A stretch of DNA of 64,000 bases, from positions 682,001-746,000 of the forward strand of contig NZ_CP039143.1 in the NCBI RefSeq assembly GCF_013343215.1, read 5' to 3'. A model generated the notes under the pieces. It was not told the DNA's origin. It saw only the letters and a program-made list of their open reading frames with translations, and ran no database searches. Below, in pieces: positions 57,801 through 64,000 of the stretch. The DNA comes from Acinetobacter sp. 10FS3-1. Its GTDB lineage: Bacteria; Pseudomonadota; Gammaproteobacteria; Pseudomonadales; Moraxellaceae. Numbering within the stretch: the first letter of the stretch is position 1; each line of letters begins with the position of its first letter. The position numbers and the translations under genes are program-made.

Positions 57801-57902
57801 AGTTTGGGTTATAACCGTGCTGCCCGCATTATTGACCAGATGGAGGAAAATGGCATTGTCAGCTCTATGGGTGCCAATGGTAAGCGTGAGATTCTGGTGT
57901 AA
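54879..57902 (+). CDS. ftsK: DNA translocase FtsK
   Basis: FtsK pumps the chromosome ends through the closing septum and activates XerCD at dif. The 1007-residue protein has four N-terminal membrane helices (about 15-165), an acidic Gln/Ala/Pro linker (to about 480), the RecA-like motor with Walker A [17 protein letters not shown] and Walker B [13 protein letters not shown], and a C-terminal winged helix that reads KOPS ([39 protein letters not shown]). AGGA lies before ATG 54879; the TTG at 54861 is less likely. Confidence 0.96.
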   Translation: [1007 protein letters not shown]

Positions 57903-57924
57903 ATCTGAAATGCTCAAGTACATA

Positions 57925-57955
57925 AAAAAAGCCTGCTTTAAAGCAGGCTTTTTTA
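57925..57955. terminator. Bidirectional terminator after ftsK
   Basis: AAAAAAGCCTGCTT and AAGCAGGCTTTTTT form a perfect stem between convergent genes. Confidence 0.93.
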
Positions 57956-57968
57956 TTTATTATTCACA

Positions 57969-58256
57969 TCAGGCAAATTTTTCTAAGACTGCCAGAAATT
58001 CGGCGCTTTGACGCGGAAAAGTTGCAATCACATCATGAATACGCTGACCTTCAGGATTCGTGGCATTAATATCACGACCATCAGCGACAAACTTGGTCAA
58101 CAAGCGCTCATAGTCCAAAGGGCGCATATGTTTGAAGGCATGATAAAGCACATGAAAATCTGCATGAACACCCGCAGGAGGAAGCTGATTCAGGTAGGCA
58201 AATACACGCTCATCTGACCATTCTTCGTTAAAGGTCGCAGGTTGAGATAATGCCAT
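57969..58256 (-). CDS. PA4642-family protein of unknown function
   Basis: The 95-residue soluble protein matches the small conserved PA4642 family of Pseudomonas and relatives (WSDERVFAYLNQLPPAGVHADFHVLYHAFKHMRP). It is mostly helical with no catalytic motif that I can identify. GAGGAG lies before the ATG. It lies downstream of minE in the same direction but separated by 127 bases. Confidence 0.8.
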   Translation of the reverse strand: MALSQPATFNEEWSDERVFAYLNQLPPAGVHADFHVLYHAFKHMRPLDYERLLTKFVADGRDINATNPEGQRIHDVIATFPRQSAEFLAVLEKFA

Positions 58257-58383
58257 CGCAATCTCCTCGATTTAATTCTTCGGCATGAAAAAGGCAAAAT
58301 ATTGAAGGCAGGGAAAAGCCATATTTTTCTGCCTGCCGCATATTCTGCCTTGAATCAATTTGCTTGACCAATCAAAAATCAGA

Positions 58384-58656
58384 TTATCGCTCTTCAGGTA
58401 AATTGATATTCATTTCAAGCATTTCAATATTGGCCTCAGAGCGAACCTGCATTTGAATATGATTCTCATCCACGCCACGGACGTAACGATTGACTACCTG
58501 CATGATTTCCGTTTTCATCTGGTCAATTTTGTCCTGACTTAAACGGCGTCCTAAACCCTGTTCAGATGCCACGATCACCTTTAAACGATCCTTGGCAGTC
58601 TGTGCGCTTGGGGCTTTTTCCTCGCTACTAAAAAGTTTACTCCAGAATCCTGCCAT
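58384..58656 (-). CDS. minE: Cell division topological specificity factor MinE
   Basis: MinE stimulates MinD ATPase and drives pole-to-pole oscillation. The 90-residue protein has the N-terminal membrane-binding helix (MAGFWSKLFS), the anti-MinCD segment with AKDRLKVIVASEQ and a C-terminal dimerisation domain. It starts 2 bases after minD ends. Confidence 0.96.
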   Translation of the reverse strand: MAGFWSKLFSSEEKAPSAQTAKDRLKVIVASEQGLGRRLSQDKIDQMKTEIMQVVNRYVRGVDENHIQMQVRSEANIEMLEMNINLPEER

Positions 58657-58658
58657 GT

Positions 58659-59471
58659 TTACGCTCCAAATAATCGTGCTAACCAGCCCTTCGGTTTTAC
58701 CTCAATATGACGGTAAGGACGCTCTTCACCGAGGAAGCGAGCAACCAGATCATCATAAGCCTGACCTGCAGCAGACTCAGTGAAGTGAATCACAGGTTTA
58801 CCTTCGTTAGACGCTTGTAATACGCTTGGGCACTCAGGAATCACGCCTAAGGTTGGTACACGTAAAATATCTTTTGAGATGTCATCAATCGTCAGCATTT
58901 CCTGTTTATCAGCACGTTCCGGGTTGAAACGGGTAATACATAGATGCTTACGGATACGACCTTCGTTTTGTTCTACTTTTTTAGTTTTACTGTCGAGCAT
59001 GCCAATGATGCGGTCAGAGTCACGTACTGATGAAATCTCAGGATTTGTCACAATGATGGCTTCATCTGCATGATACATGGCCAGAATCGCACCACGCTCA
59101 ATACCTGCCGGGGAGTCACAGATAATATAATCAAATTCCTGTGACAGCTCATCCATAACACGCTGAACACCTTCGTCAGTCAGGGCGTCTTTATCACGTG
59201 TTTGTGAAGCCGGTAAAATATATAAATTTTCAATATCTTTATCGCGAATCAGTGCTTGTTGTAGTCGTGCTTCGTTATTCAAAACATTTACAAAATCATA
59301 TACCACACGGCGTTCACAGCCCATAATCAAATCTAGGTTACGCAAGCCTACATCAAAATCGATTACCACAGTTTTGTGGCCACGTAGGGCTAAACCTGTT
59401 GCAAAAGATGCACTTGTTGTAGTTTTACCTACACCACCTTTGCCTGATGTTACGACAACAATTTTCGCCAC
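58659..59471 (-). CDS. minD: Septum site-determining ATPase MinD
   Basis: MinD recruits MinC to the membrane. The 270-residue protein has the deviant Walker A GKGGVGKTTT, DFDVGLRNLDL, CDSPAGIE and a C-terminal amphipathic helix (KGWLARLFGA). The start is GTG 59471 with AGGAG 8 bases upstream, giving MAKIVVVTSGKGG as in the family; a GTG three codons earlier overlaps that site. Confidence 0.96.
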   Translation of the reverse strand: MAKIVVVTSGKGGVGKTTTSASFATGLALRGHKTVVIDFDVGLRNLDLIMGCERRVVYDFVNVLNNEARLQQALIRDKDIENLYILPASQTRDKDALTDEGVQRVMDELSQEFDYIICDSPAGIERGAILAMYHADEAIIVTNPEISSVRDSDRIIGMLDSKTKKVEQNEGRIRKHLCITRFNPERADKQEMLTIDDISKDILRVPTLGVIPECPSVLQASNEGKPVIHFTESAAGQAYDDLVARFLGEERPYRHIEVKPKGWLARLFGA

Positions 59472-59539
59472 CGAATCCACTCCTGTTATGGTTCAAATCC
59501 CCTATAAAAAATGGGGGTTATTTGGTGTTTATTTATACA

Positions 59540-60247
59540 TTAAAATTGTAGAGCCTCAAATACAAGCTCTTGTTGATCATTCAAATAAATATGCACAGAT
59601 TTTTTCAATACATGTGCTGGAATGTCATCGGCCACACAATAGGTTCCTGCAATCGAAACCAGCTCTGCTTCAAGTGCATGACAGAAAATACGTGCTGCAT
59701 GATTGCCACCTGCACCTGCAATTACCCGGCCACGCGCACTACCATAGATATGAATATTGCCTGATGCAATCACTTCTGAACCGCTGTTGATTCCGGCGGT
59801 GATAATAATGTCACCTTGATGCTGCACAATACATTGGCCGGTGCGCAAGATTTCATCATGATAAGACGTCACATGGGCAATGACGGGTGCTGAATCTGCC
59901 TGCTGGTCATCGGCCACTTCAGGTTTCACCTCAACCACCTGTTCCTTGCTGGCTTTAATCTCTTGCATTTGGCGATCAGGGGGTAGCACCGGGAACTGAA
60001 TGGCGCGGGCCTGATCACCTAAAATACCTTCAGTCACAGCCATTGGCTGGACTTCCAGATCAATCAGCAATTGGATCAGGGCAATGAGTTCCTGGTCGAC
60101 TGAACTTTCAATAACTGCCAAAGTACCCGGTGGAAATGCAGCTTGTAATTTGGGTGTAAGTTGCTGGCGGATGGCATGATGATCATTTGTGTCCAGGCTA
60201 ATGCGCAGCGCATTGACCATTCTGCCTTTTATCCGTATGTCAGCCAT
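59540..60247 (-). CDS. minC: Septum site-determining protein MinC
   Basis: MinC blocks FtsZ assembly away from midcell. The 235-residue protein has an N-terminal FtsZ-interaction domain (about 1-105), a Gln/Asp/Ala linker, and the C-terminal beta-helix ([48 protein letters not shown]) that binds MinD. minD starts 68 bases further in the same direction. Confidence 0.95.
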   Translation of the reverse strand: MADIRIKGRMVNALRISLDTNDHHAIRQQLTPKLQAAFPPGTLAVIESSVDQELIALIQLLIDLEVQPMAVTEGILGDQARAIQFPVLPPDRQMQEIKASKEQVVEVKPEVADDQQADSAPVIAHVTSYHDEILRTGQCIVQHQGDIIITAGINSGSEVIASGNIHIYGSARGRVIAGAGGNHAARIFCHALEAELVSIAGTYCVADDIPAHVLKKSVHIYLNDQQELVFEALQF

Positions 60248-60407
60248 AGTTCTTCCTTAATACTTCTGACCTGCTGGTTTATATCGAAGCAATGTTGTAA
60301 ATAGTACAAATCCTAGAACAAATTTGAGTAATTCTCTAGCGATCCACGTTATTTTTTTAGACGAACAGTAGACGCCAATTTTCATGAATTCTATAAATAA
60401 AAATTCA

Positions 60408-61472
60408 TTAACTGATTGACTGCTGATTTTGCTCATATTCTTCCAGGAGCTGTTGCCATTGCTTAATCTTGACCTGTTTGCGGATCGTTTCAATTGTTTC
60501 AAAAACAGCCGATTCGACCAATTTATCAATATGAGGACTGTGTTCAATCGGAATCTGGCTGATTTTATCGGAAATCAGGGCAAAAGTCGGATTGTCCTGT
60601 GAACCATCACGATATGTAAAGGGATCAATCAGCCCCTGAGTAATATTTTCCCCAAGACGTTGTCCAATGCTTTGAATTTGCTGCTCAATCCGACCACCAA
60701 CAATGGGAATCAGCCGGAGGAGCTGGGTAAGTTCAGGCGTATCTTCAATGGCCTGATTCACGATCTGGCCCACATTTTTGGCAATGCCTAAACGTTGAGC
60801 CTGTAATTCTCTTCCCAGGGACTCCTGCAAAATATCAGCCAGTGCAACAGCCAGTAATTTACGGTGCTGTTCAATTAGCTCATCAATTAATTGTTTATGC
60901 GAGGTACTAGTAGTGACTTCCCGCTGGATACCATCCAGTACGGTTAACACCACCCGGCTGGAAAGCTCTTCCATCAGCAGGCTATAGTAGAAATGACCAC
61001 GCTTGTACCAGGAATCAGGAATCACTTTATAGCCATGCTTGTGCAGGTTATAGCCGATGGTCACAGCCCGTAACAGACGCAGGAAACGTAATTGCGGAAT
61101 AATTGCCAGAACTTCGTACCAGTGCACAAAAGGGAAAAACCACCAGCGGCGATGATGATTTAATAGGCTTGCAATGAGCCAGCGTGCCAGAAGCTCAATG
61201 ATCAAAAAAGTGGTAAACCAGCCTTCAGTAATAATAACCCAAGGCCGTAATTCACTTTTATAAAACTGTAAGACTTCAGGTACCTGAGCAAAATCAAATA
61301 GCCATTGACCAAAATCACTTACTAGAATTGCATTGGCACTGAGACAGAACAGATTGATCATGATCAGCGCCATCATGAAGATGTCGTAGAGCAGTGCAAT
61401 TTTCCAGCCCCAAGAGCCCTTGCGGATAAACTTAAATGAGCTGGACACAGTGTCCGCTTTGTCGTTCTTCAT
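60408..61472 (-). CDS. Membrane protein with voltage-sensor-like N-terminal part
   Basis: I do not recognise a named family. The 354-residue protein has three hydrophobic segments (about 24-50, 78-101 and 110-127) followed directly by RFLRLLRAVTIGYNLHK (129-145), an arginine every third residue as in S4 helices. The order resembles a voltage-sensor domain. No pore or selectivity filter follows; instead there are about 200 residues of soluble helix rich in Gln, Glu and Ile. Its stop is 160 bases before minC in the same direction, and the acyltransferase lies 6 bases upstream, so these two are cotranscribed. Confidence 0.65.
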   Translation of the reverse strand: MKNDKADTVSSSFKFIRKGSWGWKIALLYDIFMMALIMINLFCLSANAILVSDFGQWLFDFAQVPEVLQFYKSELRPWVIITEGWFTTFLIIELLARWLIASLLNHHRRWWFFPFVHWYEVLAIIPQLRFLRLLRAVTIGYNLHKHGYKVIPDSWYKRGHFYYSLLMEELSSRVVLTVLDGIQREVTTSTSHKQLIDELIEQHRKLLAVALADILQESLGRELQAQRLGIAKNVGQIVNQAIEDTPELTQLLRLIPIVGGRIEQQIQSIGQRLGENITQGLIDPFTYRDGSQDNPTFALISDKISQIPIEHSPHIDKLVESAVFETIETIRKQVKIKQWQQLLEEYEQNQQSIS

Positions 61473-61478
61473 AATCTC

Positions 61479-62432
61479 TCAGGCAGAAGCTGCTACAAGT
61501 GCTTGCTGCATTTGTTCAATTCGTTGATCCTTTTCGGACCAAATCTGGTCGACCCATTGCTGGAAACGGGCACGATATTCGGCATCATCCTCGTAATTAC
61601 CGCCCAGCACCCAATCTGGAATGTCAATTTTTCTCAAATCCACGGCAATGCGCGGTACTTCACCCAGCCAGAATTCGCCATAACCCGGCACACCGTCCGG
61701 ATAGACAATCGTCATATCCACCAAGGCATCAATCCTGTCACCTAAAATATTCAGGGCCAACGCCAGTCCACCGGCCTTGGGTTTGAGCAAATAGCGATAA
61801 GGCGATTTTTGCTGCTCATGCTTTTCATGGGTAAAACGTGTGCCTTCCAGATAATTCAGCAAGGTAAAGGGCTGGCTGACCAGTTGCTCACAGGCCTGAC
61901 GCGCTTCTTCAATATCGCGATATTTCAGGGCCGGGTTTTTGGCAATCTGTTCTTTACTGTGCCTTTTCATCATCGGGAACCCAAGGATTTTAAACGCTTG
62001 GCCAACAAATGGAATAAAAATAAGTTCCCATTTTGTAAAGAAACGGGTAAGTGGCATCCGGGTCAGGCCAAAATACTGATTGACGGTGGTATCGACCCAG
62101 CTTTGGTGGTTGCAGGTCATCAGGTAGCGCCCCTGCATATTCAGGTCCAGAGACTCATCAATCGTGATCTGCCAGTCGGTATTTTTCAGGACATGGTCAA
62201 TCAGCCAGTTATTGACCGCCAGCCAGCTGTTGGTGATCTTGATATTGGTTTCATCCACTTTGGATGATTTTTTGAATAATTTGGTCAGACCTAGTGCCAG
62301 TACCGGAGGACCATGAAAGAAAGTGCTTCCAGTCATAACTGAAGTGACAGTCAGGCCGCGTGCCAGTTTTTTTAAAGTCATTTTTTGCTTGCTATTCGAT
62401 GACATATACAAACAGTTCCAGAGATGAATCAT
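61479..62432 (-). CDS. Acyltransferase of the PlsC/YihG type
   Basis: The 317-residue protein has an acyltransferase motif N-H-Q-S-W-V-D (HX4D), LTRFFTKWELIFIPFVG, and the EGTR motif in LLNYLEGTRFT, as in lysophosphatidic-acid acyltransferases. The pattern is closest to YihG, a membrane-bound homologue of PlsC. A hydrophobic N-terminus (LTVTSVMTGSTFFHGPPVLALGL) would anchor it. The start is uncertain: ATGs at 62432, 62405 and 62381 are possible and none has a strong ribosome site. Confidence 0.85.
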   Translation of the reverse strand: MIHLWNCLYMSSNSKQKMTLKKLARGLTVTSVMTGSTFFHGPPVLALGLTKLFKKSSKVDETNIKITNSWLAVNNWLIDHVLKNTDWQITIDESLDLNMQGRYLMTCNHQSWVDTTVNQYFGLTRMPLTRFFTKWELIFIPFVGQAFKILGFPMMKRHSKEQIAKNPALKYRDIEEARQACEQLVSQPFTLLNYLEGTRFTHEKHEQQKSPYRYLLKPKAGGLALALNILGDRIDALVDMTIVYPDGVPGYGEFWLGEVPRIAVDLRKIDIPDWVLGGNYEDDAEYRARFQQWVDQIWSEKDQRIEQMQQALVAASA

Positions 62433-62655
62433 TTAAATTTCATTATATTTTGAACAATATAGTAGGAGTTGAGGAAATAGAAAAGGCCAGATCTTAAACT
62501 ATGAAGAAACTGTGGTGAAACTTGTTGTTACAGTTACATATGAACATTACAAAAAGTTGCTAAAAAGTTTATTATTAACAAAAAATAAATGGTTATCCCA
62601 TTATTTTTAAATCATTATCTGATTTATACGACAAAGACAAACAAGGAGGCATGCG

Positions 62656-63309
62656 ATGCGTGCACTAGTAATTTCAGCAGTTGTGGCAGGGGCGGTAGCG
62701 CTGACAGGCTGTCAATCTACAGGTAATAATATTGGTGGCGTTGAGTATGATAAAGCTGCTCTAGGTACGCTTATCGGTGCTGCAGCGGGCTATGGTGTGT
62801 CTAAAGGCAACGCAAATACCAGCCGTCAAAACAACCGTGCGGCTGCAATTGGTGCAGTTGTTGGTGGTGCAGCGGGTGTTTATCTTGACAGCAAAGAGAA
62901 AAAATTGCGTCAGCAAATGGCTGGAACGGGTGTAGAAGTTGGCCGTAATCCAGATGGTTCTGTTGGCCTGATCATGCCGGGTAATATTACTTTCGATACA
63001 AATAAAGCAAATATTAAACCTAACTTCTATGCAACTTTAGACAAAGTTGCCCAGACGCTGGCGGAAGATAACAAAAGCGGTATTCTGGTAACAGGTTATA
63101 CAGACAGCACGGGTAATGATTCTATCAACATTCCACTGTCTCAAGCGCGTGCTCAATCTGTAGCAAGCTACATGGCTTCACGTGGTATTTCAACTGCACG
63201 TATTAATGCGCAAGGTCACGGTTCAGCGAATCCGATTGCATCAAACGCGACTGCAGAAGGCCGTGAACAAAACCGTCGTGTAGAAATCAGCATTTACGCG
63301 ATTCAATAA
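62656..63309 (+). CDS. OmpA-family lipoprotein (YiaD-like)
   Basis: The 217-residue protein has a lipoprotein signal with lipobox LTGC (C19), a glycine-rich membrane-associated region (about 38-78, LIGAAAGYGVSKG and AIGAVVGGAAGVYL), and a C-terminal OmpA domain (NITFDTNKANIKPNFY, TGYTDSTGNDSINIPLSQARAQSVASYM, GHGSANPIASNATAEGREQNRRVEI) that binds peptidoglycan. It probably sits in the outer membrane. AAGGAGG lies before the ATG. It is a single-gene unit. Confidence 0.92.
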   Translation: MRALVISAVVAGAVALTGCQSTGNNIGGVEYDKAALGTLIGAAAGYGVSKGNANTSRQNNRAAAIGAVVGGAAGVYLDSKEKKLRQQMAGTGVEVGRNPDGSVGLIMPGNITFDTNKANIKPNFYATLDKVAQTLAEDNKSGILVTGYTDSTGNDSINIPLSQARAQSVASYMASRGISTARINAQGHGSANPIASNATAEGREQNRRVEISIYAIQ

Positions 63310-63333
63310 TTCTTTATCACACCCTGATAAATT

Positions 63334-63361
63334 GAAAAACCACCTTCGGGTGGTTTTTTTT
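63334..63361 (+). terminator. Terminator after the OmpA-family gene
   Basis: AAAAACCACC-TTCG-GGTGGTTTTTTTT with a TTCG loop. Confidence 0.93.
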
Positions 63362-63421
63362 ATGACAGCGCATTGACTGCTAAAACACAATTTGGATTAG
63401 GCAAACGGCTGCGGAGATGAC

Positions 63422-63427
63422 TATAAT
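63422..63427 (+). promoter_or_regulatory. -10 box of the rep promoter
   Basis: A perfect TATAAT lies 28 bases before the rep ATG. No good -35 sequence is seen at the expected distance. Confidence 0.5.
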
Positions 63428-63455
63428 CGGAGCCGAATTTAGAAGAGGAAGTCCT

Positions 63456-64000
63456 ATGTCACTCGCCAGTCAGTTAAATGACAAGCAACTTGAAGCCATG
63501 AAATATACTCAAGGACCCTTGTTAGTACTTGCCGGAGCGGGTTCAGGCAAGACCTCCGTGATTACCCGAAAAATTGCCTATCTGGTTAAGCATTGCGGAA
63601 TTCCGGCTCACCGGATTACAGCCATGACATTTACTAACAAGGCGGCGCGCGAAATGAAAGAGCGTGTGACCAAGCTGTTAACTCGAGAAGAAGCCAAAGG
63701 TCTTTCGGTTTCGACGTTCCATACCTTTGGTTTAAATCTGCTGCGTCTGGAGCTTAAACACACACCGCTCAAGGCCAACTTCTCGATTCTGGATGCTGAT
63801 GACTGTAAACGGATTCTGATGGATCTGATGCATCGTGACAATTTATCCGGTGCTGAAAGCAAAGAGCTGATCGCCAAAGCTATGAAGATGATTTCGGACT
63901 GGAAAAATGATCTGATTCCACCCGAACAGGCGCATACCACCTGTGAAACGGCAGAAGATGTTCAGTTTGCGCATTTGTATCAGCTTTATGAGCGCAATTT
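63456..64000 (+). CDS. rep: ATP-dependent DNA helicase Rep, N-terminal part
   Basis: Rep is a 3'-to-5' helicase that helps replication forks pass obstacles. About 181 residues are visible before the window ends. Motif I is LAGAGSGKTSVITRKIAYL, then MTFTNKAAREMKERV (motif Ia) and STFHTFGLNLLRLE. The AREMKERV and KANFSILD segments fit Rep better than UvrD. AGAGGAAG lies before ATG 63456. The rest of the gene is beyond the window. Confidence 0.88.
   Translation, partial: MSLASQLNDKQLEAMKYTQGPLLVLAGAGSGKTSVITRKIAYLVKHCGIPAHRITAMTFTNKAAREMKERVTKLLTREEAKGLSVSTFHTFGLNLLRLELKHTPLKANFSILDADDCKRILMDLMHRDNLSGAESKELIAKAMKMISDWKNDLIPPEQAHTTCETAEDVQFAHLYQLYERN

Noticed and set aside
58300..58338. GGCAG/CTGCC hairpin after minE as a terminator
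   Set aside because: The loop is long and no T run follows on the minus strand.

Overview
The window is a stretch of ordinary chromosome from a gammaproteobacterium of the genus Acinetobacter. The order and sequence of the housekeeping genes point there: ypjD/ffh, smc-zipA-ligA, rluB-scpB-scpA, yceD-rpmF-fabD-fabG-acpP with no plsX/fabH between rpmF and fabD, dadR/dadA-alr-ridA-cycA, rpsL-rpsG-fusA-tuf, bpt-aat-trxB/ftsK, and minC-minD-minE. The base composition is AT-leaning, and many genes end in short stem-loops followed by T runs. I cannot name the species from sequence alone.

Layout. 1-8.4 kb: the end of a NERD-domain protein, dusC, a secreted repeat protein, ypjD diverging from ffh, two tandem RBBP9/YdeN-type hydrolase paralogues (the second without the usual nucleophile), coaX and birA, and a TauE/SafE permease. 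8.4-17.8 kb: a GntR regulator, smc, zipA, ligA, an NAD-dependent reductase and a bacterioferritin. 18.1-26.8 kb: a peptide ABC transporter operon (binding protein, M3 metallopeptidase, two permeases, double ATPase) in which an IS982-family element splits the peptidase gene. 26.8-32.1 kb: a probably broken membrane-protein gene, rluB, scpB-scpA, a small unknown gene, yciO and epmC. 32.1-36 kb: yceD, rpmF, fabD, fabG, acpP and a BON-LysM protein. 36-41.1 kb: D-alanine catabolism and uptake. 41.1-44.6 kb: hemJ, fabB and an EcsC-family gene. 44.6-49.4 kb: the str operon with richly structured spacers. 49.5-54.6 kb: a PF10118 protein, rimI, a second IS982-family element, and the N-degron pair bpt-aat with trxB. 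54.8-64 kb: ftsK, a PA4642-like gene, minCDE, a membrane protein with a voltage-sensor-like segment, an acyltransferase, an OmpA-type lipoprotein and the start of rep.

How the genes work together. Several groups serve chromosome handling and division: Smc with ScpA/ScpB, FtsK, ZipA and MinCDE. Fatty-acid synthesis is represented by fabD, fabG, acpP and fabB, with birA supporting biotinylated acetyl-CoA carboxylase. The dad cluster turns D-alanine into pyruvate, with racemase, importer and an Lrp-type regulator side by side. The str operon carries four translation genes.

I found no CRISPR array, tRNA, rRNA, prophage, toxin-antitoxin pair or recognisable defence island. The most interesting signals are in the details: two distantly related IS982 elements sharing a start-codon-proximal hairpin, an IS insertion that rebuilt the stop codon of bpt, a ferritin with alanine at the haem-ligand position, a hydrolase paralogue without its serine, near-leaderless yceD, and several structured leaders and spacers in the fab and str operons.
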